A stretch of 35,393 nt of DNA from Urinicoccus timonensis (GTDB lineage: Bacteria; Bacillota; Clostridia; Tissierellales; Peptoniphilaceae), in the NCBI RefSeq assembly GCF_900232945.1, contig NZ_OCTU01000004.1:172419-207811 (forward strand). Reading direction: 5' to 3'. The notes beneath the pieces were generated by a model. The model saw nothing but the letters and a program-made list of their open reading frames with translations, had not been told where the DNA came from and did not search any database. Each line of letters begins with the position of its first letter. Position 1 is the first letter of the stretch. A program made the translations under genes and the position numbers. This document shows, piece after piece, positions 14,741 through 23,654 of the stretch.

Positions 14741-16066
14741 GTCCACCCTATCTGGATTTGTATAGATATTAAACCGGTTCCCTCGGGTAAAGCCCAGGAG
14801 GGTTACATTGTATTCTTTTGCCAGGTCCACTGCTAGGTTGGTTACTGCAGCCACAGATACAATGGCCGGTAACCCAATTTTTATGGCCTTGGACATAATT
14901 TCAGCTGAAATTCGACAAGAGGTCATCAAAATTTTATCCGACAAGTCAATTTTGTCCTTCAAAATTCTTCCGATAATCTTGTCTATACAATTATTTCTTC
15001 CTACGTCTTCTTCATAAATGATAAATTTTCCTTCATGAATCAGACCACAGGAATGGGCCGCTCCAGTATCTGCAAAAAGAGTGGACATTTTTTCAAAATC
15101 TAAAGATAGACGGCAGGTAAGGTCTCCTGGAATCCTCAGCTCATTGCTTTCCAGAACCTTTAGGCCATGGCCTTCTTTGGATTTCCCTTTTCTCTTTTCC
15201 AAAAGCTCTGGATCTATTTGAACATAGACAGCAGATTTTTCCTTGTTGATTTCTAGGTTTTCAATGTCCTCATAGCCTTCGATATAGCCCTGCAAATAGA
15301 GGTGGCCAATCATCAGGTATTGGATGGACTTGGGACTTGCGTAAAAATTGGCTACTTCTTGCCCATTTACAAAAAGTTTCAAGGGACATTCATTAATCAC
15401 CTTGTCCAAAACTTCAGTCCTATTTCCCTCTTTCACCCGATGAATTTTTAGGGTGTAGCTTTCTTGAAAGGGATCTTTATTTTCTAGTGCCATTAATTGC
15501 TCCTTGGTGTTGATATTGGTAAAAATACTTAGGTCTGGGGAAAATTCTCTAGCCTTATCCAAACTAATATAGGCCGGATTACCTAGTTGTTTTATGAACC
15601 GAGTAATGGAATTTTCTCTTTTTTCTAGACTTTCTTCAATCCTATCTCTAAGTTTAACATTGTAAAAGCCATGGAAGGGCTCAAGCTGGTCTCCTTCTTT
15701 GCAAACTAGAGCATCCATTTCTCGCTTCAATTGACCCTTTAAAAAATCGATATAGGCCAGGTTTACAAAGGGCATATCACAGGCCAAGAGATAGGCAAAG
15801 TCGCTCTTACATAGGTGGAGGCCCGCATGGAGTCCCCCTAAAGGACCACGACCTTCAATTAAATCGAAGGTCGTGAGTACATTGGATTTATCTTTATACA
15901 ATTGGGGGTTTTTCCCTACAACAATAATTTCTTCAAATGCAGGGCTCAATTCCCGAATGAGTCGGTCCATCAAGGGGCTCCCCTGAAAGTTCATGGTCTC
16001 CTTACTAAAGCCCATCCTCCGGCTCATACCCCCCGTGAGTATAATGGCTGTGGTTAATTTAAGCAT
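14738..16066 (-). CDS. MobA-FdhD fusion: cofactor nucleotidyltransferase plus FDH accessory protein
   Basis: The 442-residue fusion has two parts. Residues 1 to about 200 are MobA-like: the nucleotide motif LTGGMSRRMGFSKE is at 10-23, with GRGPLGGLHAGL and LLACDMPF further on. This part would attach GMP (or CMP) to molybdopterin. Residues about 205-442 are FdhD-like, with EDVGRNNCIDKIIG, TSCRISAEIMSKA and the C-terminal GFTRGNRFNIYT. FdhD passes sulfur to the formate dehydrogenase cofactor. The usual CGxC loop of FdhD is not seen; a lone Cys occurs in GDLTCRLSL. The ATG at 16066 is chosen for its ATAGGAG site, with a GTG at 16084 as the alternative. It is the last gene of the FDH operon and overlaps the ferritin-like gene region. 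Confidence 0.88.
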   Translation of the reverse strand: MLKLTTAIILTGGMSRRMGFSKETMNFQGSPLMDRLIRELSPAFEEIIVVGKNPQLYKDKSNVLTTFDLIEGRGPLGGLHAGLHLCKSDFAYLLACDMPFVNLAYIDFLKGQLKREMDALVCKEGDQLEPFHGFYNVKLRDRIEESLEKRENSITRFIKQLGNPAYISLDKAREFSPDLSIFTNINTKEQLMALENKDPFQESYTLKIHRVKEGNRTEVLDKVINECPLKLFVNGQEVANFYASPKSIQYLMIGHLYLQGYIEGYEDIENLEINKEKSAVYVQIDPELLEKRKGKSKEGHGLKVLESNELRIPGDLTCRLSLDFEKMSTLFADTGAAHSCGLIHEGKFIIYEEDVGRNNCIDKIIGRILKDKIDLSDKILMTSCRISAEIMSKAIKIGLPAIVSVAAVTNLAVDLAKEYNVTLLGFTRGNRFNIYTNPDRVD

Positions 16067-16076
16067 AGGGCTCCTA

Positions 16077-16574
16077 TCAACCACCCCAAGACATGCTCAT
16101 ATATTGGTCCATCCTCTTTTGGTACTGAGCCTTAAAGAGTTTGGCATGGCCATTTTCCCAACCAGCAAATTTAAGCAGGATTTCCTTTAATTTTTCATCT
16201 TCTACTTTTTCTGCCATATTGGTGTAGTATTGTTCAAAGTCTTCTTCAATCAAATAGGCCATTCTCAAAACATTCATATCTGGAATCATGGATTGCTCCA
16301 AGGCTGCATCCAATTTTTCTGATTCCTTTCTGGTTTTGAAGATGATGTCTTCTTCTTTTGGCATATCGATCTTGCCACTGACTTCACTTGTATCTTCGTA
16401 TTCTTTTAAAAGTTTTTTCAAATATTCATAGTGGCTTAGTTCAATTTTCGCCAGTTTTTGTAAAATTTCTTCTGTCATTGGATTTTCAGTTTTTTCAGCA
16501 TTTTCCTTGTAAAAATTATGACCTGAAAGTTCCATTTCCATTGCATAGCGTATGATGCTTGCAGGATTATACAT
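16077..16574 (-). CDS. Ferritin-like (rubrerythrin-type) di-iron protein
   Basis: The 165-residue, nearly all-helical protein has repeated E-x-x-H signatures, ELSH at 45-48 and ENGH at 140-143, plus Glu residues at about 15 and 110-114. These are the ligands of a four-helix-bundle di-iron site. It lacks the rubredoxin-like Cys knuckle of classical rubrerythrin. It overlaps the end of the formate dehydrogenase gene by eight bases and leads into MobA-FdhD, so it is translated as part of the operon. Plausible jobs are peroxide or oxygen protection of the oxygen-labile FDH, or iron supply for its many clusters; both are inferences. Confidence 0.8.
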   Translation of the reverse strand: MYNPASIIRYAMEMELSGHNFYKENAEKTENPMTEEILQKLAKIELSHYEYLKKLLKEYEDTSEVSGKIDMPKEEDIIFKTRKESEKLDAALEQSMIPDMNVLRMAYLIEEDFEQYYTNMAEKVEDEKLKEILLKFAGWENGHAKLFKAQYQKRMDQYMSMSWGG

Positions 16575-19266
16575 TACATGCCCCCTTTATCTTGTTTAAA
16601 GAAACAGCAGCAACCTTGAGTTCTGGTATCTTAGCTATTGGGTCCAATACTGGATTGGTCAACCGATTTGCTGGCCCATCTACAAAATGGAAGGGCATAA
16701 AGATAACTCCCTGTTCAATTTTGTCTGTCACTCTAGCTGTCGTGTTGATACTTCCTCTTCTAGAGGATACTTCTACCAGTTCCCCATCTTCAATACCATA
16801 GCTGGCAGCTGTTTTGGGATTGATTTCCATATAGGAATGGGAAACGATTTGGTTAAGGCCTGGAACTTTTCCAGACATAGTCCTTGTATGGTAGTGGTAT
16901 AGAATCCTTCCTGTTGTTAAAATAAGTGGATAGTCTTCATCAGGAAGTTCCTTACTTTCTTGATAATCTATAGGCATAAAGAGCCCTTTACCTCTAGCCA
17001 TGACTTCTTTATGGAGATATTTTGTTCCTGGATGGTCCTTGTTTAGACAGGGCCATTGTAGACCTTCCCCTTCTAAACGATCATAGCTCATGCCTCCATA
17101 GGATGGTGTCACACTGGCAATTTCGTCCATGATGTCGGCTGGGCTATCATAGTGTTCTTCATGGCCCAGGAGATTGGACAGTTCCATGATGATTTGCCAG
17201 TCTGGTTTGACTTGGCCAAGAGGTTCAATGGCTTTGCGAATTCTAAGAACTCGCCGTTCAGTATTGGTAAAGGTTCCGTCTTTTTCTGCAAAGCTGGCTG
17301 CCGGTAAAACAACATCGGCATATTCAGCTGTTTCTGTTAAGAAGATATCTTGTACAACCAAGAAGTCCAGTTTTTCTAAGGCCCTCTTAGTATGGTTTTG
17401 GTCTGGGTCTGAAAGGATGGGGTTTTCTCCCATGATATACATGAAGTTAATTTCCCCTTCATCCACTGCATTTAAGATTTCTACAATGGTCTTGCCTTTT
17501 TCATCTGGAACTTGAGTTCCCCAGGCCTTGGACATTTTTTCTCTTACAGCAGGAATAAAGACCTTTTGATAACCTGTATAGTCTGTAGGTAAGGCTCCCA
17601 TATCACAAGCTCCTTGGACGTTGTTTTGTCCACGAAGTGGGTTAACTCCTGAGGATTCCTTACCAATATGGCCTGTCATCATGGCCAGGTTGGAAGTAGA
17701 CATAACACCACTTGTTCCGGTGGAGTGTTGGGTAACTCCCATGGAATAGTAAATGGCAGCCTTGTCTGCTTGCCCATAAATTCTTGCTGCCTTGACAATA
17801 TCTTCTGCCTTGACGCCACAAATCTTGGCTGTATATTCTGGTGTATACTTCTTCAAGACTTCTTTTAATTGGTCAAAGCCTTCGGTTCTTTCATCGATAT
17901 AGGCTTGGTCGTAGAGGCCTTCTTCTAGGATAACATGCATCATCCCATTCATGACGGCTACGTTTGTACCAGGTTTGATTTGCAGGTAGACATCTGCCAT
18001 CTTGGCAAGTTGGATTTCTCTAGGGTCTGCCACCACTAGCTTAGCTCCACCTTCCCGAACCCGTTTTCTAATTTTTGTTCCAATAACTGGGTGAGTTTCT
18101 GTGGTGTTGGATCCGATGACAAAAAAGGCATCGGTGTTTTCAACCTCTCCAATGGAGTTGGTCATGGCTCCACTACCCAGGGTGTTGGCCAGTCCTGCAA
18201 CAGTTGATGCGTGGCACAATCTTGCACAGTGGTCTACGTTATTGGTCTTAAAGACGGTCCGGATAAATTTTTGGAAAAGGTAGTTTTCTTCATTTGTCGT
18301 TCTTGCAGAAGAGAAACCGGCAAAGGCTTTAGGCCCATTTTCTTCCATATTTTCATGGAATTTTTTCTTGATTAGAGCATAGGCTTCATCCCAGCTTGCT
18401 TCTACAAATTTTCCATCTTTTTTAATAAGAGGAGTCTTTAAACGGTCGGGATTGTTGATAAACTTGTAGCCAAATTTTCCCTTGACACAAAGGAGTCCAT
18501 CGTTGGGTACTGTCTTGGCTGGGATAACATCCACTACGTTGTTTCCCTTGATAACCAGGTCCATTTGACAGCCTACTCCACAATAAGAGCAAGTTGTTCT
18601 AACCTTTCTTGTTTCCCAATAGCGGAAGGCGGGATCTTTTTTCTTCATTTTTGGTTGAAGGGCTCCTGTAGGACAGGCTGATACACAGTTCCCACAAGAT
18701 ACACAGGCAGAGTTACCAAAGCCTCGATCAAAGGGAGCGCCAATAATACTATCAAATCCCCTCTTTTTAAAGCTGATGGCAAATTCACCCTGAAGTTCTT
18801 GGCAGGTCCGGACACAAAGTCCACATTTTATACATTTTCTAGAGTCGTATTGGAAGAAGGGACTTGTTAAGTCATAGCTAGGTTTTTGTACCTTTCCTTT
18901 ATAGGTTCCCTCTTCTACTCCATATTCATAGCAGTAGTTTTGTAGCTTACACCTCCCAGACTTATTGCATTGGAGACATTCTTTGGGGTGGTTTGAATAC
19001 AATAGGTCTAGAATTTGCTTTCTTTGCTTTAGAATTTTTTCCGTATGGGTGTGGACTCTCATTCCATCTTGGGCCTTGGTGGTACAGGATGTCACAGGTC
19101 CATTCATTCCTTCCACTTCAACAATGCATAGCCTGCATCCGCCATAGGGTTTTAAGCGTTCATCATAGCAAAGGGTCGGAATGTTTATATTATTTTCACG
19201 ACATACTTCCAGTAGCGACTTGTCTCCATCCACCTGGTATGATTTGTCATTAATATAAATTTCCAT
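16567..19266 (-). CDS. Formate dehydrogenase catalytic subunit (Cys-type, Fe-S rich)
   Basis: The 899-residue molybdopterin/tungstopterin enzyme interconverts formate and CO2. An N-terminal NuoG-like part holds a 2Fe-2S site (Cys33, 44, 47, 61), a His-Cys3 cluster (HPKECLQCNKSGRC, 93-106), and two 4Fe-4S motifs, CIKCGLCVRTC (145-155) and CVSCGNCVSACP (188-199). Another 4Fe-4S motif, CSYCGVGC (226-233), opens the catalytic domain. The active-site motif is CARLCHASTVAGL with Cys351 and His352. The codon is TGC, so no selenocysteine is used. The C-terminus has the cofactor dinucleotide-binding domain. Start ATG 19266 follows AAGGAG. It is the fifth gene of the FNT-Nuo-FDH operon. Confidence 0.95.
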   Translation of the reverse strand: MEIYINDKSYQVDGDKSLLEVCRENNINIPTLCYDERLKPYGGCRLCIVEVEGMNGPVTSCTTKAQDGMRVHTHTEKILKQRKQILDLLYSNHPKECLQCNKSGRCKLQNYCYEYGVEEGTYKGKVQKPSYDLTSPFFQYDSRKCIKCGLCVRTCQELQGEFAISFKKRGFDSIIGAPFDRGFGNSACVSCGNCVSACPTGALQPKMKKKDPAFRYWETRKVRTTCSYCGVGCQMDLVIKGNNVVDVIPAKTVPNDGLLCVKGKFGYKFINNPDRLKTPLIKKDGKFVEASWDEAYALIKKKFHENMEENGPKAFAGFSSARTTNEENYLFQKFIRTVFKTNNVDHCARLCHASTVAGLANTLGSGAMTNSIGEVENTDAFFVIGSNTTETHPVIGTKIRKRVREGGAKLVVADPREIQLAKMADVYLQIKPGTNVAVMNGMMHVILEEGLYDQAYIDERTEGFDQLKEVLKKYTPEYTAKICGVKAEDIVKAARIYGQADKAAIYYSMGVTQHSTGTSGVMSTSNLAMMTGHIGKESSGVNPLRGQNNVQGACDMGALPTDYTGYQKVFIPAVREKMSKAWGTQVPDEKGKTIVEILNAVDEGEINFMYIMGENPILSDPDQNHTKRALEKLDFLVVQDIFLTETAEYADVVLPAASFAEKDGTFTNTERRVLRIRKAIEPLGQVKPDWQIIMELSNLLGHEEHYDSPADIMDEIASVTPSYGGMSYDRLEGEGLQWPCLNKDHPGTKYLHKEVMARGKGLFMPIDYQESKELPDEDYPLILTTGRILYHYHTRTMSGKVPGLNQIVSHSYMEINPKTAASYGIEDGELVEVSSRRGSINTTARVTDKIEQGVIFMPFHFVDGPANRLTNPVLDPIAKIPELKVAAVSLNKIKGACNV

Positions 19267-19268
19267 AA

Positions 19269-20201
19269 TTACTCCTTATTTAAACGTTCAAGTTTTTCTA
19301 TAGCCCGGTCAAGCCCTGTAACTTGCCCCCATGTAGTTTCTACAAAACCATCTTTTTCCTTTTTATAGGGAGTTTCAGGATGGTCTAAATACATGAGTTC
19401 TGCCGTCATCCGTCCCTTTAGGCAAAGAGGACGACCATTATCTGGTTTATTGGCTTCAACTGCAATGTTTTTTCCATTTTTGGATATCACATCAAACTTG
19501 CATCCATATTCACAAACTTCACATTTTATGGTCTTTCTTTCCGTATCCCAATAACGTCCCTTTTTCATGGACCTTCGATCAATTAAGGCTCCCACAGGAC
19601 AGACAGAAACACAGCGGTTACAGGATACACAGGTGGACTCATCAAAGTGTTTACCCCAGTCCATGGCAACCCTTGTTTGATAGCCCCTGTTAGACATGGT
19701 TAAAACTTGTCTTTCTTCAATTTGATTGCAAGTTCTTACACACTTGCTACAAAGGATACACTTTTGGTCGTCCTTTAAAATATAAGGACTTGTCGTGTCT
19801 TTTTCATACTCTCTTTTTTTACCCTTGTGGTCTCTAAAGACAGCATTGTATTCATAGGCATATTTTTGAAGCAAACACCGACCAGCCTTGTCACAAGTCA
19901 AGCAATCATTGGGGTGACTGTCTAGCAAGAGTTGTAAAAGTTGCTTTCGCATCTTGGCCAATCGGGGTGTTTTTGTCTCTACGACCATGCCTTCTTTAAC
20001 CTTTACTGTACAAGCTGTATCAGGCTTTGGCATTCCCTCAATTTCCACCATACAGAGACGGCAAGAAGCGACAACTTCCAAGTTGGGGTCTGTACAGAGG
20101 GCCGGAATTTCTATTCCTACATTTTTTGCGGCCTCAAGAATACTAGAACCTTCTTGCGCTTTAATTTTCTTGCCATCAATTGTCAAATTAATTAAAGTCA
20201 T
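19269..20201 (-). CDS. NuoG-like iron-sulfur subunit of formate dehydrogenase complex (HylA-like)
   Basis: The 310-residue electron-transfer subunit has a 2Fe-2S domain (CTDPNLEVVASCRLC, about residues 36-50, plus a Cys further on). It then has a His-Cys3 cluster (HPNDCLTCDKAGRC, about 95-108) and two 4Fe-4S motifs, CILCSKCVRTC and CVSCNRCVSVCP (about 148-205). A last CEVCEYGC motif belongs to the start of a molybdopterin-type domain that then stops, so no catalytic domain follows. It resembles the N-terminal third of NuoG and the HylA/HydA-type subunits of NAD-linked hydrogenases and formate dehydrogenases. It sits between the NuoF-like and catalytic genes, preceded by AGGAGG. It likely links the flavin subunit to the FDH. 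Confidence 0.85.
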   Translation of the reverse strand: MTLINLTIDGKKIKAQEGSSILEAAKNVGIEIPALCTDPNLEVVASCRLCMVEIEGMPKPDTACTVKVKEGMVVETKTPRLAKMRKQLLQLLLDSHPNDCLTCDKAGRCLLQKYAYEYNAVFRDHKGKKREYEKDTTSPYILKDDQKCILCSKCVRTCNQIEERQVLTMSNRGYQTRVAMDWGKHFDESTCVSCNRCVSVCPVGALIDRRSMKKGRYWDTERKTIKCEVCEYGCKFDVISKNGKNIAVEANKPDNGRPLCLKGRMTAELMYLDHPETPYKKEKDGFVETTWGQVTGLDRAIEKLERLNKE

Positions 20202-20210
20202 GGCTTCCTC

Positions 20211-22112
20211 CTATCGTAAGACGACTGCCTTGGGTTTTAATGGGCATGCTTTCAAGCAGGTACCACACTTGATACACCTATTTTGATCAATAACGTGGCG
20301 TTCTTTTGCTTGTCCATTAATACAACCAACAGGACATTCCCTCTTACACTTGCCACAACCGATACAGTTTTCTTCGATAAAGTATTTTGTCAAGGCACTG
20401 CATTGGCCAGCTTCACAGTGGTTTTCTTCAATATGTTCCTTATATTCATCCATAAAATAGCGCATGGTTGAAAGAACAGGGTTGGCAGCTGTCTTTCCAA
20501 GACCACACAGGGCGGCATCGGTTAAGAGTTCTCCTAAGTTTTCCAATTCCTTGATATCTGACTTTTTGCCTTCTCCCTTGGTAATCCGATCTAGGATTTC
20601 ATATAATCTTGTGGTTCCTTCCCGGCAGGGAGTACACTTACCACAGGACTCGTCAATTAAGAAGTCCATGTAGAATTTTGCCAAGTCTACAATACAAGTG
20701 TCTTCATCAACGACAATCATTCCTCCAGAGCCCATCATGGATCCTAGTTCTTTAAGAGTTTCATATTCTACGGGGGTATCTAAGTATTCTTTGGGGATAC
20801 AACCACCTGAGGGTCCTCCTGTTTGGATGGCCTTTAATTCTTTTCCTCCCGGGATACCACCGCCAATATCATAGACGATTTCTCTAAAGGTCATCCCCAT
20901 AGGTACTTCAATAAGTCCACCATGTTTGACCTTGCCTCCCAGGGAGAATACCTTGGTTCCTGGACTCTTTTCTGTTCCAATAGACCTAAACCACTTGGAT
21001 CCCTTGAGCAAAATCGGACAAATATTAGCATAGGTTTCTACATTGTTAATTAGGGTTGGTTTGTTCCAAACCCCACTGTTGGCTGGGAAGGGTGGTTTGT
21101 TTCTTGGGATTCCCCTGTGGCCTTCGATGGATTCAATCAGGGCTGTTTCTTCCCCACATACAAAGGCTCCAGCACCCAATCTTAGGCTGATTTTAAAGTT
21201 AAAATCTGTTCCAAAAATATTTTTTCCTAAAAAGCCTTTTTCTTCGGCTTCTTTAATGGCGATGCTCAATCTTTTAACGGCAATGGGGTATTCTGCCCGA
21301 ATATAGATAAATCCTTCATCCGCTCCTACAGCATAGGCTGCAATAGCCATGGCTTCTAAGACTGTATTGGGGTCTCCTTCCAGGATGGACCGGTCCATAA
21401 AGGCTCCTGGGTCTCCTTCGTCGGCGTTACAGACGACATACTTTTTATCGCCCTTGGCCATTTTAGTGAATTCCCATTTCTTTCCTGTAGGGAATCCTGC
21501 TCCCCCACGGCCTCTTAAGCCCGAATCGGAAACAATCTTGATAATTTCATCCGGTTCCATATGGAGGGCCTTTTCCAAGGCTTGATAGCCTCCTACAGCA
21601 ATGTAGTCATCAATATTTTCAGGGTCAATCTTTCCACAGTTTCTTAAGGAAATCCGAACTTGACGATTGTAGAAGGTAACTTGGTCAACAGGCTTTAGCT
21701 TGCCATCGGGGGTATCTTCTTCTGCTTCTGAGAAAAGGAGTCTTTCAACAATCTTGCCATCTTTAAAGTGGCTTTCGATAATTTCATCTACATCATCCAA
21801 GCTAATACCACAATAAAAGATTCCTTGAGGATAAACCACCAAGTTGGGGCCTACTTCACATAGACCGAAACACCCGGTTTGGTTGACTTCAACCTTATCT
21901 TGAAGGCCATACTTTTCTATCCCCTCTTTGAGCCGGTCTCTTAATTCTAGGGAATCAGAAGCTTGACAGCCTGTCCCACTACAAATCATGGCATGGATTT
22001 TTCCATCTTTTCTAAGCCCTTCTTCTAAACCATAGTCATGTTGTTCTTGAAATCTTAGCTTAATTTCTTCGTAGCGATCTTCTTTTAATTGGTCCAATAC
22101 CGTTTTATTCAT
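20211..22112 (-). CDS. NuoF-like NADH-binding flavin subunit (HylB/HymB-like)
   Basis: About 633 residues. An N-terminal thioredoxin-like 2Fe-2S domain (CSGTGCQASDSLEL and CFGLCEVGP, about 45-115) is followed by the FMN-binding segment GLRGRGGAGFPTGKKWEF (about 200). The NADH-binding loop GAGAFVCGEETALIESIEG is at about 320, and the 4Fe-4S motif ESCGKCTPCREGTTRL at about 490. Two C-terminal ferredoxin clusters, CIGCGKCKRECP and CIKCGTCLKACP, complete it. This is the architecture of HydB/HylB flavin subunits of bifurcating enzymes. The ATG at 22112 is chosen because GGGAGA lies six bases upstream; an ATG at 22118 is the alternative. It overlaps the NuoE-like gene. Confidence 0.92.
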   Translation of the reverse strand: MNKTVLDQLKEDRYEEIKLRFQEQHDYGLEEGLRKDGKIHAMICSGTGCQASDSLELRDRLKEGIEKYGLQDKVEVNQTGCFGLCEVGPNLVVYPQGIFYCGISLDDVDEIIESHFKDGKIVERLLFSEAEEDTPDGKLKPVDQVTFYNRQVRISLRNCGKIDPENIDDYIAVGGYQALEKALHMEPDEIIKIVSDSGLRGRGGAGFPTGKKWEFTKMAKGDKKYVVCNADEGDPGAFMDRSILEGDPNTVLEAMAIAAYAVGADEGFIYIRAEYPIAVKRLSIAIKEAEEKGFLGKNIFGTDFNFKISLRLGAGAFVCGEETALIESIEGHRGIPRNKPPFPANSGVWNKPTLINNVETYANICPILLKGSKWFRSIGTEKSPGTKVFSLGGKVKHGGLIEVPMGMTFREIVYDIGGGIPGGKELKAIQTGGPSGGCIPKEYLDTPVEYETLKELGSMMGSGGMIVVDEDTCIVDLAKFYMDFLIDESCGKCTPCREGTTRLYEILDRITKGEGKKSDIKELENLGELLTDAALCGLGKTAANPVLSTMRYFMDEYKEHIEENHCEAGQCSALTKYFIEENCIGCGKCKRECPVGCINGQAKERHVIDQNRCIKCGTCLKACPLKPKAVVLR

Positions 22113-22602
22113 GATCATTCTCCCTTATATTGTCGATGATTTCATGGACTTTTGCCGGAGTACACTTCCCGTAAATTTTTCCATTAATGGACATTACCGG
22201 GGCCAATCCACATGCTCCTACACAACGAGTTGTATCTAAAGAAAACATTCCGTCGTCAGTGACTTGTCCTCCTTCGATGCCAATGATACTTTGAAGTTCT
22301 TTCAAGACGTTTCCTGCTCCCTTGACATAGCAAGCAGTTCCCAAACAAAGTTGGATTTCATGCCGGCCCTTGGGTTGAAAAGAGAATTGATGGTAAAAGG
22401 TTGCTGCCCCATATAGGGTTGAGGCTGGAATATTGGTTCTTTTTGAAGTTTCGAAAAGAACTTCTTCTGGGATATAGCCAAACGTTTCCTGGATCTTTTG
22501 AAGGATTTTAATATTAATCCCTTTCTCTCCGCTGTCGATTAAATCATTTAGAAAAGTAAAGTAAGTATTGAGCTTTTCTTGGTCAAATTTTTCTTCTAAC
22601 AT
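22105..22602 (-). CDS. NuoE-like 2Fe-2S subunit (HylC/HymA-like)
   Basis: The 165-residue thioredoxin-fold ferredoxin has the NuoE ligand pattern CLGTACYVKGA (two Cys spaced by four) and DTTRCVGACGLAP (two Cys spaced by three). The N-terminal helical region (FGYIPEEVLFETSKR) matches NuoE/HoxE/HymA proteins. It would shuttle electrons next to the NuoF-like subunit. The ATG at 22602 is preferred because GGGGGA lies four to five bases upstream; a TTG at 22614 would add four residues. It follows the FNT gene closely and overlaps the NuoF-like gene, supporting one operon. Confidence 0.92.
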   Translation of the reverse strand: MLEEKFDQEKLNTYFTFLNDLIDSGEKGINIKILQKIQETFGYIPEEVLFETSKRTNIPASTLYGAATFYHQFSFQPKGRHEIQLCLGTACYVKGAGNVLKELQSIIGIEGGQVTDDGMFSLDTTRCVGACGLAPVMSINGKIYGKCTPAKVHEIIDNIRENDHE

Positions 22603-22625
22603 AATTTCCCCCAAACTGTTTTTTG

Positions 22626-23462
22626 TTAAGCACTTTTCTTTCTATAGACAATCCAGTAAGCCAGGGCTACAAAGACCACCCCACCTACGATATTACCTAG
22701 AGTAACTGGTATTAAATTATTTGTAAAAAATCCGGACCAGGTTAAGTTTGCAAGTTCATCTGCTCCGAGACCTGTAGCTGCCAGAAAATCTGGATTGGCC
22801 TTAGCCATAATCCCTGCAGGAATATAATACATGTTGGCAATACTATGTTCAAAGCCTGAAGTGACAAAGAGCATAATTGGGAAGAAGGCACTGAGCATTT
22901 TACCCACTTGAGAGTCTGCCCCAAAGGACATCCAAACTCCTAAACATACCAACCAGTTGCAAAGAATCCCTAAGATAAAGGCCTTACCAAAAGTTAAACC
23001 TACCTTGCCATTGGCAATTAAAATGGTCCTGGCTCCCAAGGCATTGGCCGCTGCTCCCCATTGACCCGACTGGCTAACCATCCAGGCAATAAGCAAGGAA
23101 CCAATAAAATTGCCAATGTAGACAAGAACCAGGGTTCGAATTAAGCTAGCCCAAGTAATTTTCTTGTCAAAAAGAGCAGCAAACATTAACATGTTCCCGG
23201 TAAATAACTCAGCTCCAGCAATTAATACAAAAATAAGTCCCGGTGTAAAGACCAGACCACTGACTAATTTACCCAGACCAAAGGTCTCCGGTTTGGCCAA
23301 TAAATTAAAGGCCGCCATGTTGGATCCTTGGGCCGCAAAAGCAATGAAGGCTCCTGCAAGAATTCCTAAGATCACTTGGTTGATAGGTTTTGTGTTGGCT
23401 TTAGCAAGCCCAATATTCGATGTAGCTTCGAGAATTTCTCCCGGTTTCAATAGTTTACCCAT
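22626..23462 (-). CDS. Formate/nitrite transporter (FNT family, FocA-like)
   Basis: The 278-residue protein has six membrane segments and the FNT family look. Features are an N-terminal LLKPGEILEATSNIGLAKAN helix, GGAELFTGNM-like IAGAELFTGNML (about residues 82-93), a broken-helix segment and CNWLVCLGVWMSFGA (about 169-183). GFEHSIANMYYIPAG near residue 203 contains the central His of the pore. It moves formate across the membrane as the channel partner of the formate dehydrogenase encoded downstream. It is the first gene of the operon: GAGGGGG precedes the ATG, and a TTGACA-containing promoter lies about 140 bases upstream. Nitrite is the alternative substrate, but the context favours formate. 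Confidence 0.92.
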   Translation of the reverse strand: MGKLLKPGEILEATSNIGLAKANTKPINQVILGILAGAFIAFAAQGSNMAAFNLLAKPETFGLGKLVSGLVFTPGLIFVLIAGAELFTGNMLMFAALFDKKITWASLIRTLVLVYIGNFIGSLLIAWMVSQSGQWGAAANALGARTILIANGKVGLTFGKAFILGILCNWLVCLGVWMSFGADSQVGKMLSAFFPIMLFVTSGFEHSIANMYYIPAGIMAKANPDFLAATGLGADELANLTWSGFFTNNLIPVTLGNIVGGVVFVALAYWIVYRKKSA

Positions 23463-23597
23463 AATTACCCCCTCTAATAAAACTAAAACCGATCATTCTG
23501 CGACATTCCTACCATAGGGGCTATAGGCTTAAGGAAGATAAAAAAACGATTTCCATTTCCTAGAAAAGCTTGCAATTTATAACCTCTATTTACTATA

Positions 23598-23626
23598 AAA
23601 ATAGCACACTTTAACCTTATTGTCAA
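23598..23626 (-). promoter_or_regulatory. Promoter for the FNT-FDH operon
   Basis: On the minus strand a perfect -35 TTGACA (23626-23621) is followed 17 bases later by TATTTT (23603-23598). This implies a leader of about 125 bases before the FNT start codon. The leader contains one short hairpin (CCTAT/ATGG region near 23510) but no recognisable Moco-type riboswitch or operator. Confidence 0.5.
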
Positions 23627-23654
23627 AAATCTGTAAAAGTCTTTTTTTTATTTT

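Noticed and set aside
18214..18216. Possible selenocysteine codon at the FDH active site
   Set aside because: The codon on the minus strand is TGC, giving Cys351 in CARLCHASTV; the frame has no internal TGA.
23463..23597. Moco/Tuco-type riboswitch in the leader of the FNT-FDH operon
   Set aside because: The leader has only a short hairpin and none of the conserved Moco motif sequence I would expect; it is described only as a leader.
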